From positions 54,276,533-54,340,532 of the forward strand of contig CM066987.1 in assembly GCA_033977485.1 (NCBI GenBank): a stretch of DNA of 64,000 nt, in the 5' to 3' direction. Source of the DNA: Hydrangea macrophylla. Lineage: Eukaryota > Streptophyta > Magnoliopsida > Cornales > Hydrangeaceae. Under the pieces are notes generated by a model. It ran no database searches, was not told the origin of the DNA, and worked only from the letters and a program-made list of their open reading frames with translations. This document shows positions 22,228-34,224 of this stretch, piece after piece (position 1 is the first letter of the stretch; each line of letters starts with the position of its first letter). The position numbers were made by a program, and so were the translations under genes.

Positions 22228-22645
22228 CTAGCTGGGGCCCAAGGCGACTGGATCGACCTCCATGCCTTCCAAGTTGATCACACTTGGCTCGGGTAAGTAT
22301 TCAATCTTTATCCCGGGCAAGTCTGACTCGGAGGACGAGGCAAGGCGGGCTAACCAATCGGCTCTTGTATTCTCTTCCCTGGGGATCTGTATTATGGAGA
22401 ATCCTTCTAGTTGCTTCAAAACTGTGCGAACAAGGGCTAAGTAAGCTACCATGTTGTCTTCCTAGGCTTCGTATTCCTGGGTAACTGGATCGACTACGAG
22501 TTGGGAGTCACTGTACCCCTAGACTTGCCGCGTACCCATCGATGTGGCCAATTGCAATCCAACCAGTAGGGCTTCGAACTCGACCTCATTGTTGGAGGCC
22601 TGAAACCCGAACCGCAATGCATACTCAAGTTGGATTCCGTCGGGA
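22228..22645 (-). pseudogene. Archaeal-type RNase H remnant
   Basis: Between the RT/RNase H unit and integrase is a second RNase H-like segment: a SDSQLVVDPVTQEYE-like stretch (about 22535-22475) and then YLALVRTVLKQLEGFSIIQI and PREENTRADWLARLAS (22452-22330). A second, archaeal-like RNase H is a known hallmark of the Tat clade. Stops break it near 22460 and 22520. Confidence 0.72.
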
Positions 22646-22649
22646 GTGG

Positions 22650-23664
22650 TCAAGATGATCCCCGCCCTGCTGCCTTGCTTGTTGAAAAATAGTCTACGTA
22701 AAGTACCCAGGTTGGGATGTCTTTTTGTAGCCCGGGCGGTACGCAGGGCAGGTAAAGCTCTTCCACCAGGTCTTCTGGGTATGTAAATTCCACGAGAAAA
22801 TCTGTTACGGCCTGTCCTTTGACCACCGTGCGGGATCTGTAGGTTACTTCAAATTCTTCTAACTCCAGGGCCCACTTGACGAGCCTTTCGGATGTTTCAG
22901 GCATGCTCAAGATCCGGCGGAGAGGCTGATCTATGAGGACCACGATTGTGTGGGCTTGGAAATACGGGCGAAGTCTTCGGGCGAAAGTGATGAGGGCAAA
23001 GGCGAGCTTTTCTATGCGAGAATATCTGCTTTCTGCTCCTTGAAGTGCCCGGCTGGTGTAGTAGACCGGGAGCTGTATCCCGTGTTCTTCTCGGATAAGA
23101 GTTGAGCTGACCGCAGCGGGTGACACTGCCAAATATACGAACAATTCCTCGTTTGGTACGGGTGTTGAGAGTAAAGGGAGTGATGTCAAGTACTTCTTGA
23201 GTTCTTGAAACGCCTCCTCGCACTCTTCCGACCACTGAAAGGCTTTGCGGAGGATTTTAAAAAATAGCAGACACCGGTCAGTTGCTCGGGAGACAAATCT
23301 GTTCAATGTAGCAACCCGCCCGGCCAAGCTCTGAACTAACTTCTTTGGTTGACCTGGGTGACCGCATGTTTACGATGTCCTGGATTTTCTCGGGGTTTGC
23401 TTCGATACCCCGTCTGCTAACTAGGTGTCCCAGAAACTTCCCGGACGAGACGCCAAATGTGCACTTGGCCGAGTTCAACCTCATTCCGAACTTTCTCAAA
23501 ATGCTGAAGACCCCGGCCAGATATTCAAGATGGTCAGACTCGTCTCGGCTTTTGACCAAGAGATCATCAACGTAGACTTCCATGGATTTCCCGATCAGGT
23601 CTTTGAACATATGATTGACTAGGCATTGATAGGTTGTCCCGGCGTTTTTGATGCTAAAGGGCAT
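22650..23664 (-). pseudogene. RT C-terminal half and RNase H remnant
   Basis: Minus strand from 23664: MPFSIKNAGTTYQ, then the catalytic YVDDLLVKS, then KFLGHLVSRRGIEANPEKI of the RT thumb/connection. The frame breaks near 23280-23330. The next frame (23327-22650) has FQELKKYLTSLPLLSTP, the RNase H stretch PVYYTSRALQGAESRYSRIE, and VVLIDQPLRRILSMPETSER. The protein is the downstream half of the RT whose upstream half ends at 26758; the solo LTR separates them. Confidence 0.88.
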
Positions 23665-23959
23665 TGCCTTGTTGTAGACACCCCAATTTTGACCTAACGT
23701 TGAATTTAGGAGAGTGTCACCTCCAAGTCCGATGATGATAAGGACCGAAAGATTTGAAGTATTCCAAGCTCTTCAAAAAGTTCTCCAAACACGATAAAAT
23801 TTTCACAGAAAAAGAAATACCAGGGATTTAGGAGAATTCGGGTATAAAACATCACTTTTGGAAAGGATCTTCGAAAATAAGTTTTTTTTTTTGTAAGAAA
23901 AAGGAGAGAAGAAAATACCTGAAAAGAGGAAATTTAACAGAATCCGGCACACGACAGTT

Positions 23960-24226
23960 TTTGCGGCACCCAATGAGTGCCGTATGGCACTCACAGACTG
24001 CCGGACCGACACTCATCAATTGCCGCCAACATTTTCTGACTGCCGTTTGCTTTTAAGTCCGTATTTTGTGGTACAATACATATATGTATGCAGATAAAAC
24101 AAAAAAAAACTGATAAAGTAATGCTAACATAAACAAGTGCCGCGCGGCAGTTATGGAATGCCGCCGCGGAATTCACGAAGTGCCGTTCCGGCACTTACTG
24201 AGTGCCGTGGAAACTTCTTGACTGCC
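23960..24226. repeat. Degenerate hairpin array in the solo LTR
   Basis: Several GGCACT...AGTGCC inverted repeats, such as GGCACTTACTGAGTGCC (about 24190), in two clusters (23960-24050 and 24138-24226) separated by AT-rich DNA. The position relative to the TATA box is the same as in the other LTRs, but units are no longer regularly spaced. Confidence 0.7.
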
Positions 24227-24336
24227 TTAGCTCCAGCAGTCTGCTTTTTTCAGAAAGTACACATTGTACCACCAAATGCTGCATTTACAGCTGTTTTTTA
24301 CTCCGAATTCACTAAAATTACCTAGGTATTTTTGTC

Positions 24337-24344
24337 TATATAAG
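24337..24344 (+). promoter_or_regulatory. TATA box of the solo LTR
   Basis: TATATAAG about 110 bp after the hairpin clusters, matching the TATA position in the 3443-6709 LTR. Confidence 0.6.
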
Positions 24345-26267
24345 AAGAGGTATCTTCATTGAGAAAAAGGAGGAGGGGGGAAGAGACCAAAAGAAAAAAT
24401 ATTGGGGGAATTTGAGAGGAATTTAGGAGAACTTTTGAGAGAAGAACATTTGGGTAGAAGAGAGAACATTGGGAGGAGAGCTTAAAGAAGAGCTTGGAAG
24501 ATCTTCAAAATATAGAAGTTTGAGGATAGTTGGAAGTGAAACTCTACTCTTGTTAGTTTTTTTTATGGATTTAGAGCACTTGCTCTCTTAGTTTTCTTGA
24601 TCTCATTTCCTCTTTTTGTTTATACTTTTCTCTTGAGATTCTTGGAGATCTTCAATATCTCTCTTGAAAGCTCTTGAGTTTGATCTTTTGAATCTCATGT
24701 AAGCTTATGCTTCACATGGGAGTCAAAGTTTGATCATCACTTCACTTTGTAAACAAATAGGTGGATCCAAGTCCATATTCATGACTTGGATTCTCTAACT
24801 TGGAATTTCATGGGGTCTTCTCTATATCCTCTTGAAGTTCATGAGCTAGTTCTTTGATTCTTCTTCTCTTTTACTTGTTTATGTTCTTCTCTTGAGACTC
24901 TTGGGGATCTTCCATATCTCACTTGAATCTCATGAGTTGGATCTTTTAGTCTCATGTAAGCTTATGATTCACATGAGATTTAAAGTTGATCATCATTTTA
25001 GTAAGAACAAGTAGATGAATCCAAACTCCTACCATGGTTTGGGTCCTCTAAGCTTGAGTTTTCATGAAGTCTCCTTATATTCCTTGAAAACTCATGAGTT
25101 TTAGTCATATCTTGATCCCCAATGACCATCAAATGGTAGGAGAAGTGGTTTGGTTTAAACCCAACTTCATGGTTTAATAGTTGGGGTTAACAAATAAAAG
25201 TTGAACTTGGCAAATGAAAACAGTGAGTTCACAAACTATTTTTGATCAAAGATTTTTAGTTCGAAATCTAACCGTTGAAATCAAGTGAAACCAATGGGAA
25301 AGTGTCAATAACATAATATTCTACCACTGTCATTTTTGTTTTAAGGTGGTTTCATGTTTAAAATGGTTTGGTCATGAGTTTTGTGAAGTAACAATAATTT
25401 GTCCAGAATTTCAGAATAGCAAATTCGTTTTACAATTAATAGATTAGAACCTTAACAAAGTTTCTTTGACTTCAAATAGTTTTTTCTATGAGGTTTAATG
25501 TGTTAGGAAGATACCCTAAAAAGAACAAAGCATTTCTGATCTTTTTGCTATTTTTAAAAAATCAAACAATATCTCTGGACAGAGAGTTGTACATCTCTGC
25601 GTGATGTCTGGTTCTTGTCCTTTTCCCAGAGATCTAACCGTTAAAACTTTGATTTTCTTTTTGATTTGGAAACTAGACTCACAGAGGCATCTTGTGTCCA
25701 AAATTCACCGACATCAAACCATGGGAAGCATACTTTTTCTTTTTTTAAAGTTCTGGTCTGCTCTCTGCAATTTTCAGAATTTTATGACACATTTGACCAA
25801 CTTTGTAAATAATGGCCCAAATGATTCTCCTATGACTTAGGGCTTAAACCATATCTTAATAATGATTAATTAGACTTAAATCCCAAGGCTAAATGATCCA
25901 AATCAATGAATAAATTCATAGTTAATAGTCTACTCTTGTTCATATTCATGAATTCATGTACATTAATGCTTATAATTAGAACTAGTAATTGGATAAAGTT
26001 GGATTTCATTGCTTGCTAGATCTAAGCTAGAGAATTAGGATTGATTGTTTGATATCATTTTATTATATGAAGCATGTGGACTAACCGTTTGTCTTGTAGC
26101 GCTATTAAGGTATGATTTCTAGGACTCCTCTTTAGTTTATTTTAATTCCTTGATTTTATTGATTTTTCGACTTAATGCGCGACACCTTAGAATTAGGTTT
26201 TGCCTTATGTGTATATGTGCTTAGAGGCCTTTCCTTAGGATCTTCATTTCTGTATGCATTGCATGTT

Positions 26268-26320
26268 TAATACCGCGGTTGTTCTCAGCAAAAAAAAAAA
26301 TAATAATAATACCGCGGTTG
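26268..26320. repeat. 14-bp direct repeats around a 25-bp A-rich insert
   Basis: TAATACCGCGGTTG occurs at 26268-26281 and 26307-26320. Between them is TTCTCAGC followed by an A run and AAT repeats. The relative LTR near 3850 has only one copy of the flanking word, so this is an insertion with a 14-bp target duplication. Confidence 0.75.
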
Positions 26321-26757
26321 GATCCAGGGTAAGTTCTCTTGTTCCCTATTTCACATCATCTTGCTTGCTAATTGAACTACTTGATTTTGAATGATATTTT
26401 ATTGTTAGCAATCTTGCACTCTTTTAGACATGCTTTTGTGATGTATAACTATATATATGTATTAGTTGAGGACATGCTTAGATAATTAATTCGATTAAAA
26501 GGATGTTGAGTAGAGGCCTATTGCGAGATAGGATGAAAAGGGGTGTTTTTAGTCCGATGGGCTCCTTCCCTTCTCATTCCATAATCCCCGGACCTAGTTT
26601 AATCTTTGGTTTCGCAAAAGATCAGTTGCTTTAAAATGGTTTCTTAATTTTCCTTTTAAAAATTAAGTGGCGACTCATTTGTTTTGAATTTGATTTTGAG
26701 AAAGTATTTTAAAAAGAAAAGCTGTGGGTAAAAAGAAAGAAAATTGCTATATCCACA

Positions 26758-27621
26758 CTTGTAGCAATACGTTCCTTGATCCGTGATGAACGAGGTCTTC
26801 TCTTCATCCCCGGGATACATGTTGATTTGATTGTATCCCGAGTAAGCGTCCATGAACAAGAGGAGTGCGTGTCCGGATGTGGAGTCCACAAGGAGATCTA
26901 TCCTGGACAATGGATAGCAATCCTTGGGACAAGCTTTATTCAGGTTAGTGAAATCCACACACATTCTCCACTTCCCGTTGCTTTTCTTGACCATAACCAC
27001 GTTTGCTAACCAGTCGGGATAATGGACCGCTCGGATGGAATTCACCTTTAGTAGCTTCTCGACTTCTTCACATACCGCTGCCTGCCTTTCGGCCGCCATG
27101 CCCCGCCTCTTTTGCTTGACCGGCCGGGAGTCCGGGTTGATATTAAGACGATGAGACATGATCCGGGGATCTATTCCAGGCATGTCTTCATGGCTCCAGG
27201 CGAAGACTTCCTGGCTTTGCTGCAGGAATCGGATCAAATTTTCCTTGAGGCCTGGCTCCAAGGAAGTCCCAATGCTAACGCACCGGTCGGGAAACTCCGG
27301 GTCCAGCACCACTTGTTCTAGTTCTTCCACCGGCCCTACCCCATCGCTTTGGTCCCTCGGGTCCATTTCCTGAATGTTTAATGTTTCAGTGACGGCCTCT
27401 TTGCATAGGGAGCTGACGTAGCAGCTCTGAGCAGTCGATTGGTCTCCCCGCAAGCTTCTAGGCCCTTGGGGGGTTGGAAACTTGACTACTAGGCTATATG
27501 TTGATACAACCGCCTTGGCTTTGTTGAGAGTTAGTCTTCCGAGAATGACATTGTACGCGGATGGAGCTTCTACAACTACGAAACTTATCAGTACGAATGT
27601 CTGCTGGGGGTAAATCCCCAT
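26758..27621 (-). pseudogene. Protease end and RT N-terminal half
   Basis: The frame opens at 27621 with the protease tail (AYNVILGRLTLNKAKAVVST), then the linker, then RT fingers and palm: AVHYPDWLANVVMVKKSNGK, MCVDFTNLNKACPKD and LFMDAYSGYNQI, the first catalytic Asp of RT. It stops being element coding at 26758 where the solo LTR begins. Its natural continuation is the 23664 segment. Confidence 0.88.
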
Positions 27622-27695
27622 AAGAACCGGGAGCTCGATAGTACCGAGCGGTTACGTGCTGGACCCGTTGAAACCTACCAGGGGGTAGCTACTAG

Positions 27696-27923
27696 TCAGA
27701 GCCGATCCCTGGATATCCCGAGCTGCTCGAATGCTGAGGCGAACATGATATCGGAGGAGCTGTCCGTGTCCACCAACACCTTTTTAACCACATAGTTTGC
27801 TATGGAGAGCGTTACCACCAGCGGATCATCATGAGGGCAGTGCAGGCCTAGCATGTCCTCGGATGAGAATACTAACACATCGGTCAGGGGGGAGTCGGTG
27901 GATTGGACATGCCAGACATCCAC
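27696..27923 (-). pseudogene. Retroviral-type aspartic protease remnant
   Basis: Contains DPLVVTLSIANYVVKKVLVD and then TDSSSDIMFASAFEQLG. The active-site triad expected as Asp-Thr-Gly reads Asp-Thr-Asp, so the enzyme would be dead. Stops separate it from the protease tail at 27621. Confidence 0.75.
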
Positions 27924-27989
27924 TTAGGACGCCCGAGCATGCCTCTTCCTGGCCGACTGTGAATCCCCTCCACCCGAAGTTCCTCTGGA

Positions 27990-29557
27990 GATTACATTGA
28001 TTTGTCCGAGGGGTCGAGGTTGCTCAGAAGCCCTGGCATCTTGGCGGGGTCGTCTGTCTGCCACCACAAACTCGGCTAGGTGGCTCTACTCAATCAACTT
28101 CTCAATGACGATCTTAAGCTTAAAGCAATCCTCTGTGTCGTGTCCGTGGTCTTTGTGGAAGCGGCAAAACTTATCCCGGTTTCTCTTACCGGGCGGGCTT
28201 TTCAATTTTGCTGGCTGCTGGAGTAGCCTCTGGGTCTCAGCGGCGGCCATGACCTTGTGGATAGGTTGGGAAAGTGGTGTGAAGGTAATTGGAGCCTGAC
28301 CCTGAATGCCTCCCTGCTGATCTGGCCTGGGCTTTTTTCCCGGGCCCCTCTCAGAGCCCTCGCGTTTCCGTTTACCTTTCGGGGACTCGTCCTTAGCGAA
28401 GCCGGCGCGTTTGGACTTCAGAAACTCCTCCGTGTCGATGTACTTTCCGACCCTTTCTAAGAGTTCCACCAGGGTTGCCGGTCGGTCACGATGAAATGAC
28501 GTAGCAACTTTGGTGTGTTGAGCTCCTGAGCAGAAGGCCATGATAGCCGCTGTTTCATTCAAGTGGCGAATTTGGAGCATCTGCTGATTGAAATGGTCCA
28601 CGTATCCTTTAGGGATTCCCCCCTACATTGCTTGACGCTCAGTAGCTGGGTGTCCGGTTATGACCGGTCGAGCATCCCCACAAACTGGCTAATGAATAGC
28701 TTGCTCAGTGTCTTGAAGTCATCAACCATTCAGGGTTTAAAGGCGTGGAACCACTGCGCGGCTGGCCCCTTGAGAGTACTGGGAAAGGCCAGGCATAATA
28801 GCTCGTCAACGATGGTGACCAACACCATCTGGGCCTTGTAGGTACGAACGTGATGCACTAGGCTCCCTATCCCATCGTAAGCGTTGAGTTGCGATGGTTT
28901 GAATTTCTGCGGGATGGGGAATCCGGTGACCCGAACGGTGTAGGCCGACTCGGTCTCTGTGTTGGTATGATCATGGCGCTGCTTGCGGCTTAGTTGCTCG
29001 ATTTGTTTCTGCAGGTCCTAAATTTGAGCAACCATGTCTTTCCGCTAAGTCTTCCTTTCTATGTCAGAGTAGTAGGTCGGATCAGATGACGAGGCCTCCT
29101 CTTCAAAGTGTGTTGTCCTTGGGGATAGGACCCGGCTCCGGCTCTGGGTGATCGTGTGCCTAAGATCTCCCCGGCTCCTGGCCGGGGGGTCCTCAGCAGA
29201 TCCCCGGGCCATATGTCCTAGCCTCTCCTTCCTGGTAGCATGCCTGCTGTTGATAATATTTCGGGCGTCCCCTGTCCGTCGTGGACGCCCTCGGGCGCAT
29301 TGCTGGGTCCGTCTGGGAGCTTGGCTGCGCTCATCGTCCCCGATCGGGTGCGCTTTTCTCGGACTGATCCTCGATCAGCGGCAGATTTTCCTGTCGGGCC
29401 AGCAGTGCTTCAATCTGTTGCTTGGTTCGCTGCCCTTCAAGAGTTGCACAAGTGCCGCGGTAATCTGCTTGGGGGTTAGGGAGGCAGCCGGATGCCCGGA
29501 CTGCGAATCCTCCTGATCCGCCGGGGCAGCGTTCTTCTTACCTTTCTTCAGCGGCAT
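27990..29557 (-). pseudogene. Gag remnant of the Tat/Retand-like element
   Basis: Starts MPLKKGKKNAAPA at 29557, about 40 bp inside the PBS. The best preserved part (28601-28086) has MDHFNQQMLQIRHLNETAAI, FHRDRPATLVELLERVGKYI, a Lys/Arg-rich RNA-binding stretch and the zinc motif CRFHKDHGHDTEDCFKLK. Several stops interrupt the frame between 29375 and 28601 and after 28086. Confidence 0.82.
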
Positions 29558-29595
29558 TACAATCAGTCAGAGATTTGTTGACGGGGAAACTGTCT

Positions 29596-29613
29596 TTCCC
29601 ACAGACGTCGCCA
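29596..29613 (-). other. Primer-binding site of the Tat/Retand-like element
   Basis: On the minus strand TGGCGACGTCTGTGGGAA follows the 5' LTR after three bases. It ends like a tRNA CCA complement; the tRNA was not identified. Confidence 0.65.
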
Positions 29614-29616
29614 AGC

Positions 29617-30241
29617 TGATGATGCCGAAAATTGGTAGAAGAGATAAGAAGAAATAGTCAACAGGTTTGTATGTGGTTTGACCCCGTTAATGAGGTGGTC
29701 TACATCCACGTGTTGCGTCAGTGCGCCTGTACTAACAAAACACAGGCGGGATCCAATGAACCTACAAGGAGGATGGCACTACTGGATCACCGGCCGGGTA
29801 TATGCGTGTGCATGTATTCTACTATTCTTGAGGAGTTAGAATGCGATCCCCCTTCATTGGGGGTGGATGGCCTCTTTTATAGGTGCAAGAGACCACCCGT
29901 ACAAAGTAAGTCTGTGATTAGAAAGCTTAATCTGATTTCAACTGATTTACATGAATTTAGGAGAGTTTCCTAAGTGGTTTAGGAAACTGCTTGCTCCTTC
30001 CATTTAGTCTTCTAGCTGGGATAGATAACTGATTGCTGGCCTGCTGGATAAGTAACCGTGTCTTCTGGTGGCGCGCCCATGTGGGGCCAGTCTGGAGTGA
30101 ACGCCCGAGCTATTGATCATCCCGGGCGGTTTGTACAATGGCCCGGTAAGGCTGAGGGGTCAGCCCAGATTCAAGGTGACTTGACCTCTCTTTCCTGAGG
30201 TGGCAAGGGTTGACTTCGACCGTATATTTTTGTACATATCA
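29617..30241 (-). repeat. 5' LTR of the Tat/Retand-like element
   Basis: 625 bp, partner of 18616-19237. Confidence 0.87.
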
Positions 30242-30246
30242 CTTAC

Positions 30247-31429
30247 TGTATGGAATGTGATACACATATCATATTACTAGTCTTAAACCACGTGCTTTAC
30301 ACGTGGTTGGTGCACAAGATGGTAAATATTAACAAATTGAAGGATTAAACTAGCTAAACACTTGACTTGTACAAACAATTTCTTAACATCTTTTGAAAAA
30401 GTATTAAAATCTAGAAGAATCACGTCAGATGTCTAACAGTAAATTAGTTAGCTTATAAAACATTTTTCAAGTGTTGAAGTTAATACTCAAACAATTCCTA
30501 ATTGTTTGCTTTAGTTTACATCTTAATTTTTATTTTTATTTTTTATTTTTAAATTCTCATAATTTCGTTCTTGCTAATTATGTGGTCATATGGATGCAAG
30601 TGGAACCAAAATTCCAAAATTAATTCGGAAACTACGATTATGGAATTGCAAAATTATTTTCGGAATGCAAAATTCAAAAATCTAAAGAAAAAATTGAATT
30701 TGAATCGAAATGGTGCTGGACATTTTTTAAAATTTTAATATCCAAAATATTCCAAACAACTTCCGATAAAAATTGTTGACAAAAATAAGGATATGCATGT
30801 ATATTTTATATTCAAAACTTATGACATGAAAGGTTTTATGTTGTTTTCAACTAAAATAAAGCATTTTTTTTACAAGAATAAAAATCCAAAAAAAAAAAAA
30901 AAAAATTTAAATTCCGATTTCCAAAACTTTTCTAAAAATTCTGAAATTTTGGAATCGGAATGGAATTTTGAAATTCTTAAGTATCAGAATCAAACTGAGT
31001 TTCTCTATTCCGAAAGTCATGAAATTTTTTTTGAATACATCAATTCTGATTTGATCCATCCAAAAATCAGTCATACGTGTTCATCTTTTTTATTTTATTT
31101 TATTTTATATATATAGATTACGTTGAAGGAAAACTAACATTGTTTTTCCATTCTTAGGTTCTAGAAGAATAATTATATGGCTAATACCTTTTGATGACCA
31201 TAATATTATTTGCAATAACATGAAGAGGTGTTTTATTAATAACTTGTTTCATGAAATGAGTGAAAATTGTTTTACAGTTTTTTCTACTTTAAAAAATAAC
31301 TAAATTTGATCTTATTCACTTCCATTGTTTGGTATCAAAAAAAAAATTTCAAATCATTTTTACGTTTATATCTCTCTCCTTTACACAAAAGATTTGAAGT
31401 AGTGTATGTCAATTAAAAATTGGGATATT
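30247..31429. other. Unassigned AT-rich DNA with a G-box hairpin
   Basis: No gene was recognised. At 30286-30308 AACCACGTG and CACGTGGTT form a perfect 9-bp inverted repeat around CTTTA. Poly-A and A/T-rich sequence follow. Confidence 0.5.
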
Positions 31430-32465
31430 AGGTTAGAGGCCCCTTAAAATTCAGTGTTTCAGCCAAAAAACCCACGTTTTTTGCAGCTTCGTAAAAAGCC
31501 CCTCGCTACTTTTCGTATTCGGTGAACAACCCCTCCATTCACAGATAATATTACATTATCTGTGAACTTTAAATCATCACAATTCACTCATTTTTTTTGG
31601 CCTTTTTGGGTGATTATTTTTTTTTTTTTTGATATCATGTATTTCTCCGAGATCTACGCAATGGACTTGAAAGTTGTACAAAAAAAAGTAATTTGGAGTT
31701 TCGTTTTTCATTTTTATCTTTCAGATATATAATATTATCTTTCGACAGATAATATTATTTGTCAACTTTAAACCACCATAACTTTCTCAATTCTTGGGCT
31801 TTTTGGGTGATTTTTTTTTTTTTTTTTGATTTCATGTATTTCTTTGAAATCTACGCAATAGGTGTAGAAATTTTATGAAAAAAGTTAAGTTGTAGCCTGA
31901 TTTTGAGGTTTGACAGTAATATTATCTGTATCTGTATGTCTAACAGATAATATTATCTGTTAACTTTATACTACCATAACTTTCTCAATTCTTGAGTTTT
32001 TTTGGTGATTTTTTTTTTCATGTATTTCTTTGAGATCTACGCAATAGGAGTCAAAATTTTCTGGAAAAAGTTAAGTTGTAGCCTGATTTTGAGGTTTTAC
32101 AGATAATATTATCTATATCTGTGTGTCTAACAGATAATATTACCTGTTAACTTTAAACTACCATAACTTTCTCAATTCTTGGGTTTTTTGGGTGATTTTT
32201 TTTTTGATTTCATGTATTTTTTTAAGATCTATGCATCTATGGTGCCAATTGTACGAAAGAAATATGTTGTTATTATATGTATGCGAAAAAATACAATTTT
32301 TTTATATTTGTGTGATGTTTAGTTTTTTTTGTCCCTGTATTTCATGGTCAATATTGAACTCGTTTGATGGATCTCATTTTGCTGATTTCAAAACATCAAA
32401 TTTTACGAAAAACGGACTTGTATAACAAAAGTTATAGCAATTTGAGTGTAAAAAGGGGCCTAATG
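31430..32465. repeat. Four-unit tandem repeat with palindromic ATAATATTAT cores
   Basis: Four units of about 190-200 bp (cores near 31573, 31770, 31973, 32159) share ACCATAACTTTCTCAATTCT, a poly-T run, TTCATGTATTTCTTTGA, ATCTACGCAATA and paired CAGATAATATTATCTG palindromes. The block is bounded by weakly inverted ends (TTAGAGGCCCCTT near 31434 and AAGGGGCCTAA near 32454), so it may be a small DNA transposon with internal tandem repeats. Confidence 0.75.
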
Positions 32466-34224
32466 CGATAAAAAAAACTAGCATGTGTTTTAGTTTTAAA
32501 GAGTTTTGTTTGAGAGGGCTATGGCCGAAGCTCCCTTAAAAATTATCAAAACTCGAAGTACTTGTAATAGTTCAAAAAACATAACTGAAGAGCATGATAA
32601 AATAAGAAGAAAAATTAAAATATTTTTTCATAGCCCGCAAATGAAAAAAATAAATGAACATAAAATATTTAACTCATAAGATATAAGGTAAATATATACA
32701 ATATCGAACAAGTGATAAATTACACCAAGTGGAATTAAACATCTAACTAAAACAAAACTTTATAATTTATCCAAATTATATACATTTTATTTTTTCAATC
32801 ATCATAAGTTCTAACTTCTATTCATTATCTCCTTCTAAGTTTTTAGTTTGAATCGCACTTGTTTTCTTTTAAATCCAACGATACAATGATAATTGGTAAT
32901 CACAAAATAAAAATTATTTTTGAATGATTATATTTATATACTTGTACTTTAGAAGAATAAATTATTTCATCTCATAATGAAAATTGATCAGATGATAATT
33001 ACTAATCACGCTTTAAAAATAATTACTCTTGAAAGAAATAATATAAGAAAAAAGAATAATTATCTCAACAAAAAACAAACCCAAACAAAGAACGGAAATT
33101 AAAAAAACAATTAGGAGATCCCTGCATGTACAAATATATAATGAGTTAAAAAAAAGTTGAAGAAAAACAATTCGAATTGAGTTATGCATGTTTAGAGTTC
33201 TAATCTGTAGTCCAAGAAATTAAAGCAAAAAAATAAAATAAAATAAAATAAAAACAACAACAGCAACGTGAACAATAGTTTCAGTTTAGTTAAGTCCTCT
33301 AAGGGTTGGTTCAGTTAGAGTCCTAATCCATAAAGAGCCTACAAAAAAAGATAAGATAAAATAAAATACCAACGTGAAGATGTCATTGTATCAATTTATA
33401 TAGAGTCCTTTTTTTTCTTTTTCTTTTTTTTTTTTTTTTTTGGTTTTTTGGTGATGGGAAGTTTAGTTAGAGTCCTAAGTCATAGAGTCTACCCGAAGGA
33501 AAAAAAAAAAAAGGAGAAAAAAAAAATGAACAAAACTATACAAGATATGAACGTCCCAAAAAAACAAAAATACCCTCCCAAAAGGAAAAAAAAATAGATT
33601 AGCAAGTAATGCTTATCCATTGGAGTCCACCAAAATAAGCAAAGGCTGCAGGGGAAAAAAAAAACTCAATAGGAGGAACACTTTGGTTTAATTATGTTCA
33701 AGAGTTTAGATCTATACTTATAAGAAAGTATATCTAAACAATAGGTATGTGCCCAAAAAAATATGTTGAAATAGGGCAGAGTTGCTTCAATGCACAGAGA
33801 ATACATGATAATTAATATACATGCATTCACATACAAGTGTATATCCTCCATGAATAGGACCAATTGTTTTCCTACCTTTTTCAATTCAATAGCATTCGAA
33901 TTTCTACTTCAAATACAAAATTCGACGACAACACAGTTCATGAATCAATGCGATTTTTTAAGAATACATTAGTAATTTCAAGCAAAATAACAATGTCATA
34001 TCTAATCCTCCCAATAAGACCTCCATTGAGATAAGTATTATAGCTAACAACTATAGACTATCAATTTCTGAAAAATAAAGAAAATTAAATTCAATCAATA
34101 AAGTAGACCAAGACTTCTAAAATTAACAAAAAAAAAAAAAAATAGTAGTAACATACCTCAATCTTTGTTTGGAATAGATTCATATATAAAGTTCTTAGAA
34201 CTGAGGGAATGTTTAGGAGTACAA
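32466..34224. other. Unassigned AT-rich DNA
   Basis: No gene, LTR or clean repeat boundary is seen. A phrase like TTTAGTTAGAGTCCTAA recurs three times (about 33190, 33305, 33463). There are several poly-A/T runs and a poly-AAAAT stretch near 33235. Confidence 0.45.

Larger units (their letters stand above)
23673..26757 (+). mobile_element. Solo LTR of the Ogre-like family
   Basis: A 3,085-bp LTR on the plus strand from TGTAGACACCCCAATTTTGA to GCTATATCCACA, flanked by CTTGT at 23668-23672 and 26758-26762. It sits in the RT gene of the Tat/Retand-like element, on the opposite strand. No internal element sequence is attached, so it arose by recombination between two LTRs of a former element. 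It is a diverged relative of 3443-6709 and retains the hairpin region, the TATA box and the downstream region containing ATCTAACCGTT. Confidence 0.9.
18616..30241 (-). mobile_element. Tat/Retand-like Ty3/gypsy element, decayed, minus strand
   Basis: LTRs of 622 and 625 bp (18616-19237 and 29617-30241) enclose, in minus-strand order, PBS, gag, protease, RT, RNase H, archaeal-type RNase H and integrase remnants, then an ORF in the opposite direction. The flanking pentamers are CTTGC (18611-18615) and CTTAC (30242-30246), one mismatch. A Gag finger of the CRFHKDHGHDTEDC type, the DFTNLNKACPKD motif in RT and an extra RNase H place it in the Tat clade. Every coding segment has stops or frameshifts, and RT is split by a solo LTR (23673-26757). 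Confidence 0.88.
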
